A stretch of 64,000 nt of DNA from Diadophis punctatus similis (Eukaryota; Chordata; Lepidosauria; Squamata; Dipsadidae). A program made the position numbers and the translations under genes. The stretch covers positions 18,261,308 to 18,325,307 of the forward strand of contig JALIGW010000014.1 in the NCBI GenBank assembly GCA_023053685.1, written 5' to 3'. This document shows, piece by piece, positions 31,913 through 43,040 of the stretch. The notes below the pieces were generated by a model. The model was not told where the DNA came from. It did no database searches and saw only the letters and a list, made by a program, of their open reading frames with translations. Positions within the stretch are counted from its first letter, which is position 1. Each line of letters starts with the position of its first letter.

Positions 31913-32250
31913 AGCCCAGAATTTATGTTGCTAAATGAGACATTTAAGTGAGTTTTGCCCCATTTTACGACCTTTTTTGCCACGTTTGTTAAAGGAATCA
32001 CTGCAGTTGTTAAATTAGTAAAACAGTTGTTTAAGTGAATCTGGCTTCCCCATTGACTTTGCTTGTCTGAAGGTTGCAAAAAATGATCATAAATATGAAT
32101 CAGTTGCCAAAGATCTGGATTTTGATTATGTGACCATAGGACATGCTGCAATGGTCGTAAGTGTGAAAAATGGTCACAAGTCGCTTTTTTCAGTGCCGTT
32201 GTGACTTTGAACGGTCACTAAATGAACTGTTATAAGTTGAGGACTATCTG
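31883..32250. mobile_element. Tigger/pogo-like mariner MITE
   Basis: Ends CAGGTAGTCTTCAACTTAC and a degenerate complement; TA at 31881-31882 and 32251-32252. 368 bases. Its left end is also present inverted at 31693-31721. Confidence 0.88.
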
Positions 32251-32776
32251 TACACAAGCATGCTGAATGCATGCTCTTTCTGCAACAGAGCATTTGAGAT
32301 GCTGAATCTGCACTCTGTTATGTTCAAAAGAGCATGAAGGGTCTGGCACTTTTGAATCCGATACTTTTTAAAAGGACTTTAAAAAATGGTCTGGCGGACG
32401 GGACAGGGCTGACGAGGAATGTTCGTGCCATTTTTTAAAACAATGTCCAAAGGACTGATTCATCTTTGCAAGTGGACCTTTTCCTTCTCTAGCACTTCTT
32501 GAATGAGCTATTTGGATTATTTAAAAAAAAAGGTTAAGAAAGTAGACGCGCCCCCTTCCCTACAGTTTTCTATTTCTGTTTGGAAGGAGAACAAATGTAA
32601 CCAAACTTTGCCTGGGGTGAAAATTGGTTGGAGCATTGATTGCTGTGGGATGAAAGCATCGATTTAATCCCAAAAGAATTCATGGCGGAATTTTTTGTAA
32701 CAGAGAATAAAGATTTAGTTTAGGCAGGTTTGTGTGGTAACTGCAGTTTGTTTGATATTCTGTTATTAGTAGACCA

Positions 32777-32979
32777 AGCGGCATAGTGGCCTAGTGGTGA
32801 AGATCCTCGCTTCCCACTCAGAAGGTTGAGAGTTCAATCCTAGTTAGCGGTAGATGTTTCTCTCTTAGGGTGCAAAAGCTCCACATGGCATCCTGCCAGC
32901 AAATGCTCAGCTCCGTTCAGTCCCCGCAACTCTACCCTGAATTAATGGATTACAAGATCATAAAAAGGGAGTTTCTCTA
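32777..32979 (+). mobile_element. tRNA-derived SINE, second family, with 14-bp target duplication
   Basis: Box A TGGCCTAGTGG at 32787-32797 and box B AGTTCAATCC at 32831-32840. Perfect duplication TTATTAGTAGACCA at 32763-32776 and 32980-32993. Body unlike the SINE at 16159; 203 bases, apparently full length. Confidence 0.93.
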
Positions 32980-32993
32980 TTATTAGTAGACCA

Positions 32994-33486
32994 TCATCCA
33001 CCACGTGCTTCGATCATTTCTCCAGCTACATAACCCAGAAGAGCACAACTCAAGATCCCAGAGGATATGCCTCCTCAAATGCCTGAAGATAAATGATGAT
33101 GATGATGATGATGTTAGATTGATATCTCACCTTTTCTCCAGGAGCTCAAGATACTGACACGAGTGAGTTTCATCATCATCTTATTCTCAAAAGGAGAATC
33201 CAGTGAAGTAGGCATGGCTGAGATTTTCTGGCCCACAACCATTTGTTGAACTTCTGTGGTAAATTTGAACCCGCCTCTTTGTAATTCTAATCATTATGTC
33301 ACACTAACTCTTTGTAATGTTTAATTACATTAATGTGAAAATATTCTAAGCTAAGGTGAAAATATTAAGATGCATGGAAAGTGGTCCCTGCAAACTATAT
33401 TTAATTAACTTTCAATTAAATATGGCTTTTTCCTGCCTTGTCTAGTTGTTCGGAGTACCACTGTCTGGCAAAGTTTCTCCCCTTAA
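32994..33486. other. Intergenic, (GAT)n only
   Basis: A short (GAT)n run near 33093-33113; nothing else recognised. Confidence 0.55.
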
Positions 33487-34318
33487 CAGAATAACAGAGT
33501 TGGAGGGGACCTTGGAGGTCTTCCAGTCTAAACTCCTGCTTGAGTAGGAGACCCTATACCAGTGATGGCGAACCTATGGCACTCGTGCCACAGGTTGCAC
33601 ACGGAGCTATATCTGCTGGCACACGAGCTGTTGCCTAGCTCAGCTCCAGTGCGCATGTGCACGGCGGCCAGCTGATTTTTGGCTCGCACGGAGACTCTGG
33701 GAGGGCATTTTTGGCTTCCGGGGGGCCTCTGGGGGGATGGGAGAGGGCATTTTTGCCCTCCCCAGTCTCCAGGGAAGCCTCTGGAGCCTGGGGAGGGCAA
33801 AAAATATGCCTACCGGGCCCACCAGAAGTTGGGAAATGGGCCATTTCCGGCCTCTAGAGGGCCTCCGGGGGTCGGGGAGGCTGTTTTCACCCTCCCCAGG
33901 CAGTGAATTATGAGTGTGGGCACTCGTTCATGTGCGATAGCACGCGCGCATGCACTTTCAGCACCCGAGGGAAAAAAGGTTCGCCATCATTGCCCTATAC
34001 CATTCCAGACAAGTGGCTGTCTAGTCTCTTCTTAAAAGCCTCACATTGAAGGAGCACCCACAATTTCTGGTGGCATTCCATTGGTTAATTGTTCTAACTG
34101 TCAGGAAATTTCTCCTTAGTTCTAGGTTGCTTCTCTCCTTGATTAGTTTCCACCCGTTGCTTCTTGTTCTACCCTCAGGTGCTTCGGAGAATAGGTTGAC
34201 CTCCCTTTACCCTGTGACAGCCTCTCAAATATTGGAACATTGCTTTCATGTCACCCTAGTCCTTCTTTTCACTAGACATACCCAATTCCTGTAACTGTTC
34301 GTCATATGTTTTAGCTTA
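33487..34318 (-). mobile_element. CR1 LINE 3' fragment split by a hAT insertion
   Basis: Parts 33487-33559 and 34001-34318 join exactly at the duplicated CCCTATAC. Confidence 0.92.
33560..33992. mobile_element. hAT element, CAGTGATGGCGAACC ends, inside CR1
   Basis: Ends CAGTGATGGCGAACCTA and GGTTCGCCATCATTG. Perfect duplication CCCTATAC at 33552-33559 and 33993-34000. Same terminal family as 25320-25857 with a different interior. Confidence 0.95.
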
Positions 34319-34428
34319 TGTACATGGGCTTGATTGCAGGATGTTCTGCCACATTAATGTGTATTCCCCAGCTTCAAGTTATTCTGCATATCCATTGTTG
34401 AAGTGTCCACAGATGTATTGCTATGCAC

Positions 34429-34783
34429 CAGGGGTGGGTTCCAACTTACCTCGCTGCCGGTTCGCTTCCTCCCGCGCTGCATGGCCACGCCTCATGGGCA
34501 TGTGCGCGCTTTGCGCAGGTGCGCAGTACAAAGAAACCCTGAAAAAATTCAAAAAACCCCACACCACCAAAACCAAAATGGCAACCGCATGAACAGTGCC
34601 AGAAACTCGGCTTCTGTGCATGCGCAGAAGAATTTTTTTTTAAAAAAATCAAAAATTAAAAAAAATCAAAAAAAGATGGCGGCGCCCACGGACCGGCACC
34701 GACCGATCCAATTCGGTGACATCATCGTGACATCACCAGCGGGTCGCTACCAGTTTGGGCAAACCGGTCCGAACCCACCCCTG
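34429..34783. mobile_element. hAT element, CAGGGGTGGGTTC ends
   Basis: Ends CAGGGGTGGGTTC and GAACCCACCCCTG. Perfect duplication CTATGCAC at 34421-34428 and 34784-34791. Its left part (CTTACCTCGCTGCCGGTTCG onward) is the sequence found inside both SPIN copies. Confidence 0.95.
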
Positions 34784-34791
34784 CTATGCAC

Positions 34792-35863
34792 CATCATACT
34801 GGTAATGTTTGCAGTCTGGTGTTCCAGCATTCATCACAGTTCATCTCCAATCTCTGTCCCTGAACCCAGGACTCAGGAGCCGGCTCCTGGCATCATCCAT
34901 CTAATTGGCACTGAGCCAGTGTTAACAATTACAGTTGTAGATGGGTTAGTTCACTCGCCAAGATTTATGTGTGCAAAAATGCTGTTGGCAAGTATGACAG
35001 CTGAAAATTATTAATGTGTTTAATCTGACCGTCAAGACAATAACATGCATTTTGCAAACACTTTATTGAAGAAACATTTTAATAGTTGTAAATAAATGAA
35101 TAATCTGCTATTTATTTTTTACAGTTCCATATTTATAGTCAGGAGCATTCAGGAGGGTTCAAAAAGTGAAAAGGACTGAGTGGATCTTTGATCCCATGAC
35201 CAAGGCTGCCATCTTGACTTTGTTAGACCCCCCTCCCCCCACCCTTCCCCCATGGATTCCTGATCACAGGGCTGGTGGCTGGATCAGACTGACTCACAAG
35301 ATTGCCAGCACTGCTGAAAAATGAATGGCGAAGCTCCTTTTGTGCCACCTTGGACAGACATAGTTGAGCCTAGCAATCAGGGAGTGGAAGCATAGATGTT
35401 TCAGACAATCTCTGAAGAAATCCAGCATATTCTCATCTTTAGATTAACTTGAGGGCTGGGAGCCTTGTGTGCTTGGCAAGTGATTCATACTTAATTGTAG
35501 TTGGTCACCAACATCTCCAAGGAAGCAGGCATCTTCAGGGACTGCCTCCTTAGTTTTTCTTCTTCTTGTTTGGTGTTCTTGAGAACTTGCATCATTCCAT
35601 GCCATAATGGCAGAAGCCCGTTTTCTAAGGGCATCTGCAGAGCGGAATAGGACAACTTGCTGCAGCCAACCTGCCATGGCCAGCTCATCACAGTCAACCC
35701 CCCATGGCCGATTCACCACGGCCAACTCACCGAAGGACAATTCAACAATTCAATTATTTAAAATAATTTAAAAAATATTTTAATTTTTGTCATTCACATT
35801 CCATTCTATCCCCCCTTTTGCATCTATCTTTAATGATTCTATTCCACTATTTCTTTGATATTA
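34792..35863. other. Intergenic, nothing firmly recognised
   Basis: 35660-35740 has loosely repeated CCATGGCC/CAACTCACC units, a degenerate tandem of about 25 bases. No gene. Confidence 0.45.
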
Positions 35864-35871
35864 GTGTAACT

Positions 35872-36192
35872 TAGGGCTGTCAAACTCGATTTTATTGAGG
35901 ACCGCATCAGCGTTGTTTGACCTCGGGGAGGTGGGGGAGGGGCATGGCCAGCTCGACATCACTCGTGTCGGGGTCGCCTGTGGAAGCCCGAGCACTGCCA
36001 GTGAAAACAGGCTCCCGAGCTCCGTTGTTGGCTGCGACAGCCTCCTGCAACCCTCTGCCAGTGAAGAGAGCTCGGGAGGGCCACACGCGGGCCGGTCCTT
36101 CGCTGTTTCCAGGGCGGCCCTGTGGGTCAGATCTAAGCACCCCATGAGCTGGATCCGCCCCCACTCCCCAGGCTTTGTGTTTGACACCCCTG
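35872..36192. mobile_element. hAT element, AGGGCTGTCAAACTC ends
   Basis: Ends (T)AGGGCTGTCAAACTCG and GTGTTTGACACCCCTG. Duplication GTGTAACT / GTGTAATT (7/8) at 35864-35871 and 36193-36200. The right duplication overlaps the first base of the LTR that follows. Confidence 0.88.
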
Positions 36193-36199
36193 GTGTAAT

Positions 36200-36742
36200 T
36201 GTCAAGACTGACTTGAACCTTCATCTATATTCCACTTGGCTCGCAGCTTGACAAAGAATGGGGGTGGGTGGGTTTGGATTGGAATGCAAGAATGGGGGGG
36301 ACAGCCTCCAAGCAGCGTTGATTCCCATGAGACATAACTCCCCCACTCAAGGACACCCTGAGCAGATGCCACAGCATGGCTGGCTGGTTTTCAAAACAAA
36401 ATGAACAGAAGTGATTGGTGGACGTAATGGACTTTGGGTGACTTTGGGGAAATGAACTATGCTTGCTTTGTACAGGAAGCCCAGAGCTGGTTTTGCTTCT
36501 TCTGTGCCAATGTGAATTTATTCAGTGAAGTTTATACTCTTGGTCAGGGGTCCCCAAACTTGGCAACTTTAAGACTTGTGGACTTCAACTCCCAGAATTC
36601 TCCAGACAGCTATGCTGGCTGGAGAATTCTGGGAGTTGAAGTCCATAAGTCTTAAAGTTGCCAAGTTTAAAGACCTCTGCTCTTGATAAAATAATGTCCC
36701 AGGAGTTTCTTTTTTCTGGATTCGCCAACTGGACAGTTGACA
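36200..36742. mobile_element. Solo LTR carrying a hAT MITE
   Basis: Starts TGTCAAGACTG and ends CAGTTGACA (inverted TGTCAA/TTGACA). 5-base duplication GTAAT at 36195-36199 and 36743-36747. A diverged copy is at 51993-52345. No internal retroviral region beside it. LTR class (ERV or Gypsy) not resolved. Confidence 0.72.
36545..36679. mobile_element. Palindromic hAT MITE inside the LTR
   Basis: Ends CAGGGGTCCCCAAAC and complement; duplication CTCTTGGT / CTCTTGAT (7/8). The LTR copy at 51993 lacks it. Confidence 0.92.
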
Positions 36743-36747
36743 GTAAT

Positions 36748-37401
36748 TCTTGTCCCATGGTGAGTTCTCCCACGAGTTGACCATGCTGAGTTGTGGCAGA
36801 CCCTTTGCAGAGAGATGGCCCATGTTAGTTTCAGGAGACATATTTTTGCTAGGATGTATTTTTGATGGCCAGGCACATCTTCTCCTCAGCTGTTCACTGA
36901 GCCTGAAGACCAAGCCTGCACTATATAACGGATTGTCTCGGCTCTTCAACTCACACTGCGGATTTCTAGGTGCCGATACTTAATTTATGGCGATGTGAGG
37001 CATACGGTTTCTTCTTCAAATTTCTCCTTCACTTCAGTTGGGTGAAAGAGATCAGGCCTAATTTTTGTCTCCCACGGAAGAGAATTTCAGTGGACTCCCC
37101 AGGGGCGAAGAAGCTTGTTCTTGGTGATGAGGTGACCAGGGCGCTTCTTCTGTGTCTGTGAATGTTCTGTCTTTCATGTTCTGTCTCTCTCTAGAGGCCG
37201 CAGATCCCCGAGCTACCAAGCTTCCACTCAATCGTGGGGGGTGGGGACCGTGGGGGTAAAGAAAGTAAAGACTTCACGAAAGGCCCTTTTTACATGCATT
37301 GCATTAAAAGAGTCAATGTTTTGAGTGTTATGGTGATCACTGTTGAGATCCATCCCTTTGGATGACTCAGCGGAACTCTTCCAAGGGGGCTTTTCCTAAG
37401 G
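36748..37401. other. Intergenic, nothing recognised
   Basis: No repeat ends or conserved frame seen. Confidence 0.45.
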
Positions 37402-37607
37402 CAGGTAGTCCTCTCAGCTGGCTTCTGACAAGCAAGAGTCAATGGGAGAAGCTGGATTTGCTTAACAACCACATGATCCACTTAATATCGGCAGTGGTTT
37501 GCTTAACAACCAGGACCAAAAAGGGTCATTAAAACTGGGTGTGGCTCATTTAACAGCCTCCTTGCTTAGCAACGGAAATTCTGATCCAATTGTGGCTGTA
37601 CTACCTG
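37402..37607. mobile_element. Deleted Tigger/pogo-like MITE
   Basis: CAGGTAGTCCTC end and CTACCTG end; middle largely missing; no clear TA on the left. Confidence 0.78.
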
Positions 37608-37787
37608 TAGGAGGGCTACTTAAGGGAACCTACCCCCCCCCCATGTTAAATAGTGAAAGTCATTTGTTTTCTCAAAATCGGTCAGCCACCCAATTATTTT
37701 GCCCATGAGTTGGAGGGAAACATTTGAAAAATGATTTGCAAGCTTGGAGGATAATGAATTATTCCGTGTGCTCTCCAAACCAATGGG

Positions 37788-37792
<5 letters not shown>

Positions 37793-37830
<38 letters not shown>
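37793..37830. repeat. (GT)n microsatellite
   Basis: About 19 uninterrupted GT units. Confidence 0.97.
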
Positions 37831-37831
<1 letters not shown>

Positions 37832-37832
<1 letters not shown>

Positions 37833-38471
37833 AAGCCAAGTGTTCTGGCACCAAGATTGAGAAATCCGAAGAGCTTTCACTAAAAGTTTTGCCTGGGGAC
37901 ACGGAACCGTCAGATGGGACAGCTGGCTGGGTTTCCCCATTTCCTGGTGTCAAAGAGCAGAACCTGACTGCGGCTGGTGGAGAAGAGCTGCAAGAGGGTC
38001 CCAGAAGGACCTGCCGACTTCTCCGAGTCCTTGTTCTCCCCAGACCTTGTCTGTTGATGGTCCCTTGCTCTACGCAAAGGGAGAAATTCCCAAATTACGG
38101 TGGGTCTTTTTACAGGGGAACGCAAGGTCGTCTCTTCTGAAAGTGCGGCAAAAGACTCCCATATTTCAAATGGAAGGGTATCTGCAGCCCTCTACATGCT
38201 GACTTCAGGCCGCCAACCCTGGATGGCCTCATGTTCACATCTCCTCATCCCAATCTTTAAAAACCCAAAAGGGGGAATGAAATAGGAAGCCTGTGGAGCA
38301 AAGCTGTCCTGCTCCCAAACCCCTGAAGAAGTTGAAAACTTTCTCTCAAAATATTTCTCTCGCCTTTTCGGGAATGGTATCAACTCACTGGAGTTCCTTC
38401 TGCAGCCCTGTTAAAGGCTAAAACGTTGAATGGTGGCTTCCAATCCCCACTGCTTCCTTTGACTGTTGTAT
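37832..38471. other. Intergenic, nothing recognised
   Basis: Open frames here (for example 37724-38140, extending out of the GT repeat) show no family. Confidence 0.45.
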
Positions 38472-38780
38472 AACAATAGAAATAGCACTAAACCTATGTA
38501 CCACTTCCCAGTGCTTCGCAGACCCCTCTGAGTGGTTTACAGAATCAGCCTCTTGCCCCCCAACAATCTGGCTCCTCATTTTACCCACCTCGGAAGGATG
38601 GAAGGCTGAGCCGGTCAGGAACAAACTCCCAGCAGTGGGCAGAGTTAGACTTCAATACTGCATTCTAACCAATGTGCCACCACCAATGAGTCAACCTTGG
38701 GTCGGTCAGGATCGAACTTCTGGCAATGAGCAGTGAATTAGCCTGCAATACTTCATTCTCACCAGTGTGCCACTGGAGCA
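38472..38780 (-). mobile_element. tRNA-derived SINE with a second partial head
   Basis: Antisense SINE body, then two successive tRNA-like heads (about 38600-38690 and 38690-38780). Could be a dimer or one copy inserted at another's head. Confidence 0.8.
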
Positions 38781-39176
38781 GTAAATGTAAACAGGGCCGT
38801 AAAAAGTAAACCCAGTAAATGGGCTTTAGTGTACCATATTAACTTTTATACAATTATTGCAGCTAATCAAGGATTCCTTTGGACTTCCTTAATTCATTCC
38901 ACTGGAACAGAGGCTCCCGGATTATTCCTTGATATGCAACATAATCATAACCTTTTCTACTACATATGCCATCCGTAGGATCCATACTAATATGCATGTT
39001 CTTCTACTGGCATTTACAAGATTTCAAAATTACATAAAAATTATTTGGCTGGAATCCCATCAAATGTCAAAACCTTACAAGTCTCTACACCTGAATTCTT
39101 GCTGAGATCCCTTAGATCAAATCTTGGGAATTTTTCTTATTAGAAGCACAAATGGCTTTCTTGACATAACAGGACC
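38781..39176. other. Intergenic, nothing recognised
   Basis: AT-rich, no repeat terminus identified. Confidence 0.45.
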
Positions 39177-39184
39177 CTCTATTC

Positions 39185-39309
39185 TGTGTTTCTCAACCAT
39201 GGCAACTTTAAGATGTGTGGATTTCAACTCCCAGAATTCCCCAGCCAGCTGGGGAATAGTGAGAGTTGAAGTCCACACATCTTAAAGTTGCCAAGGTTGA
39301 GAAAGACTG
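39185..39309. mobile_element. Palindromic hAT MITE (CAGTG variant)
   Basis: TGTTTCTCAACCATGGC left arm and complement; duplication CTCTATTC / CTTTATTC (7/8) at 39177-39184 and 39310-39317. Confidence 0.82.
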
Positions 39310-39819
39310 CTTTATTCAAAAGTCATCTATTGCCTTTTCCAACTGTCTGTGCCTCTCTGCCAAAGTATTTTATTTCAGCTTTTGAACATGGAAAAAAGTT
39401 GGGTTGGAGTAGGAGGCAAGGAATTATTTCAAAACAAATAGAGGCAAGAATTCTAACCACAGAAATGTAATTTGAACCAGTTGTCCTGAAAAATCAAAAT
39501 TCTCACCATCTATAAAAGAACATTTTTTCTTACGTCACTTCTACCTCAAGGGAGAGCAACCTTTTTGTCAGCCTGGAATCCAATATTATTTGAGTCCAGA
39601 AACCAGGGTATCGGGAAAGGTTTCTTGGTTTTGCTTAATGAAACCATGTGAAGTATATTTTGTGAATTTACAACACTGTTTCTTGCCAGGGGCATCTAAG
39701 GGATGTGCGAACAGATGACCATGCGTAATATGTGTAAAACTGATCCGCTTTACACATATTATGCATGAAACATACATAGAAAAAGCATGATACTGCCATG
39801 GCAATTTTTTAATACATTA

Positions 39820-40216
39820 TAGGTAGTCCTTGACTTACAACAGTTCATTTAGTGGCTGTTTGAAGTTACAACGGCACTGGAAAATTTGACTTATGACCAT
39901 TTTTCACACTTACAACTGTTGCAGTATTCCCATGATCACGTGATCAAAATTCAGACACTTGGCAACTGACTCATATTTATGATGGTTGCAGTGTCCTGGG
40001 GTCATGTGATCACATTTTGCGACCTTCTGACAAAGCAAAATCAATGGGGAAGGCGGGTTCATTTAACAATCATGTTACTAACTTAACAACTGCAACAATT
40101 CACTTAACAACTGTGGCAAGAAAGGTCGTAAAATGGAGCAAAACTCACTTAACAAATGTTTCACTTAGCAACAGAAATTTTGGGTGCAATTGTTGTCATA
40201 AGTCAAGGACAACCTG
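39820..40216. mobile_element. Tigger/pogo-like mariner MITE, near full length
   Basis: 397 bases; ends (T)AGGTAGTCCTTGACTTAC and complement; TA at 39818-39819 and 40217-40218. Confidence 0.87.
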
Positions 40217-40939
40217 TACACAAAATCAGAGGGAACTAATTTCGAGCAACTGTGATCACAGGTGGCTCCGAGGCTACCCCAGTGCAAGGCCTCAGGTCTC
40301 TCCCCCTTCATTTACCCAGAAGGAAAACCAAAGGTACAAAAATGCCATGATTTCATGAGAACACAGAAGAGTTAGAGCAATTGGCCATACATTTAACATT
40401 TGATACATATGATGGTTCTAGGAAACAAAGAAATTGCTCAGAGGAGAAAGGAAAAACCTTTGGAAATAACAAAACTTTACACAAACTTTACACTTTTCTG
40501 TGGGAAAAAAGTCACGAAGAACATTTAAGCGTTCTTTACAAAAGTAAAGGGTGTCACATGTTGGTTGTGCAGGAATGCATCAGACTTCATGGAACACGCT
40601 TAGATCATGCTGGGATAATGTCACCTCTGGGAGACGACTGGATCAGAAGGGCTTTTCCTGCTGATAAATGTTGAGATTGAACATTGCAATCCCAGGTGGG
40701 TTTGAACTGGGGAAGGGAAATACAGGATTGTGGCTAAGCTTCCCTATCAACTTTGGATAAGCTTCTGCTTTTAGTTTCTTGGCTTAACAGGTGCACCACA
40801 AGCTGTACAGCAGGGACAACTAACCCAGAAACACAGGACTGCAAAGGGCAAGGTTGAATTGTTTGATCTTTTTTGGTTTGATGGGGTGCTTGGGGAAATT
40901 TTAAAGGGCAAAAGCCTCTTTGCAGAGGCTTAAGGCACT
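40217..40939. other. Intergenic, nothing recognised
   Basis: A 97-codon + strand frame at 40381-40674 has no recognisable similarity. Confidence 0.4.
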
Positions 40940-40947
40940 CCTTACAG

Positions 40948-41066
40948 CAGAGGCCTTCAAACTTGGCAACTTTAAGACTTGTGGACTTCAACCCCCAGAA
41001 CTCTCCAGCCAGCATAGCTGTGAGTTGGTCCACAAGTCTTAAAGTTGCCAAGTTTGGGGACCCCTG
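40948..41066. mobile_element. Palindromic hAT MITE with perfect duplication
   Basis: Ends CAGAGGCCTTCAAAC and GGGGACCCCTG; CCTTACAG at 40940-40947 and 41067-41074. Confidence 0.93.
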
Positions 41067-41074
41067 CCTTACAG

Positions 41075-41868
41075 GCTGGCATTCCATCCTGCCTGAGATA
41101 CATCTGACTCCCTCCTGAACCAAGCTCAGAAGAGGTCTGACAATTCAGACCTTGAGTGGGTGGTAGGTCCTGCCAGTTTGATTGTCTTTGATGGCAGTGT
41201 CTCTTACAGTGGTTGGGTGATTTATTTTAATTACAGTGTATATCTGCTTTTGTTGAATGCCACCCAGGTTTGTTGTGGAGCTGTGTGGCCTTACACATTT
41301 CTAAAAAAACAACAACAACAACGTAAAATACACTTTCTTGTCTGGAGAGTTTTAAGGGGCAAAATGAACCCTTTTAGTTTCTAAAAGCCTTAAAACTTCC
41401 ATTTTGCCCCTTCTCTTCCTAAAATGGGCCAAGACATTGTGATATCATTAGCAAAACCTCCTGTTGCCTTCAGCAAAGACAGGGGGGGAATGCCCCCCCC
41501 CCAGCCTGAAAAGCGTTGCCTTTTCTGCCTTAGGCCTTAGAATGTCTGAATGTCATCAAATGTGGTTTACTCAACAAACTCAAGTTCCATGGTTATATCT
41601 TAGAACCCTGAGCAGGAGACATATAGAAAACCTGCAGAGATTTTTTTTTTAAAAGAAAAATCTGGAATCAGTGGATTTTTGGCAAGCTATACAGCAACAG
41701 ATGGCACATATCTTCAATGTGTGTTTTATAACTTGCAAGAGTGCAAGACTGTAAAATCTCAGCATTAGCGGGTGGAAACTAGTGATATTTACTACTGGGA
41801 CACAGTGGGCATCCATGGAGAACCCAATAGAGGCATCTGAAGAAAATCCAGCCATTTGTTGGATTATT
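41075..41868. other. Intergenic, nothing recognised
   Basis: Contains a short (CAA)n run near 41308-41321 only. Confidence 0.45.
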
Positions 41869-41876
41869 CTCTATTG

Positions 41877-41980
41877 CAGTTTCTCAACCTCAGCAACAAA
41901 GACAGGTGGACTTCAACTCCCAGAATTCCACAGCCAGCACGGCCAAAGTCCACATATCTTGAAACTCCTGAGAAACTCAG
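41877..41980. mobile_element. Degenerate palindromic hAT MITE (CAGTT variant)
   Basis: CAGTTTCTCAACC end and GAGAAACTCAG end; duplication CTCTATTG / CTCTACTG (7/8) at 41869-41876 and 41981-41988. Confidence 0.82.
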
Positions 41981-42388
41981 CTCTACTGCTCTATTTCTGA
42001 TTCTATAAGGAATCAAAATACTCCCAAATATGGATCATATCTAACTTTATTACACAAACCGGAGAAGGGATGGTGTTCTGCAGGGCCAGACTCACTGACC
42101 ACTCACTGTGGTTCAAACTGTGGACTGTGACACATGGGGTGGAGGATGGAAGGTGAGATAAAATCCTTTTTGGACCATTGAAGATTTCCTTCTCCAGCCC
42201 CCAAGTCCTGAGATCAAGTTCTGCCTACTTTTCTCCTGGGCTTTAGAACAGCTTCAGGAGGAGTGGATTTGGGATGAATCCCCAGAAGAGAAAGATGGTT
42301 GAAACTTCCATCAATGGTTCTTTGGGAGATATGAAAATGGACCACACTTTTAACTGATGACTGTACACCTGCATTTAGCAGTACAGTT

Positions 42389-42512
42389 GAGTATTTCTCA
42401 ACGGTAGATGCTTTAAGATGTCTGGACATCAACTCCCAGAATTCCCCAGCCCACTCCAATTGCGGGAGTTGAAGTCCACAAAGTTCTTAAAGTTGCTAAG
42501 GTTGACAAACAA
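42389..42512. mobile_element. Degenerate palindromic hAT MITE
   Basis: TATTTCTCAACGG left and complement right; immediately followed by another MITE at 42521. Confidence 0.75.
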
Positions 42513-42520
42513 TCTTAGGA

Positions 42521-42657
42521 CAGGGGTCTCCAAACTTGGCAACTTTCAGACTTGTGGACTTCAACTGCCAGAATTCCCAGCATAGCTGGCTGGGGAATTC
42601 TGGGAGCTGATTTGTGAAGTCCACAAATCTTAAAGTTGCCAAATTTGGAGACGCCTG
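42521..42657. mobile_element. Palindromic hAT MITE
   Basis: Ends CAGGGGTCTCCAAAC and GGAGACGCCTG; duplication TCTTAGGA / TCATAGGA (7/8). Its left duplication touches the end of the preceding MITE. Confidence 0.88.
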
Positions 42658-43040
42658 TCATAGGATATGTAGGACTGGCCCAGTTGTTCTTCCCAGTTAA
42701 ACTCAACTCTCGCGAGTTCACAGCATATGGTCAGACACCACATTGACCTGAGGAGCAGCGGTCTCTGCTGCTGTCTGAGCCACCGTTAAGGGACCTAGGA
42801 GGTTATCACTTCCATGGTGCACAGCAGGGACCAGCATCAGTTTAGCCATGGCTGGGATGGGGTTATCCATCCATTTGTCCCCGTAATCTATACAGTCAGA
42901 GGGAAATACGTGGAAAGAAACAGGGAACAGAGCTGCTAAGACAATCTAGTTTTTGCCAGGGGTAAGGGAGATGAACATATTTTCTGATTCTTGTTCAGAT
43001 GACACAATTGACTAGTGAAAATAACATTAGTCTTCAACTA

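Noticed and set aside
34403..35014. 203-codon + strand frame
   Set aside because: It crosses the hAT element at 34429-34783 and unique flank without any domain.
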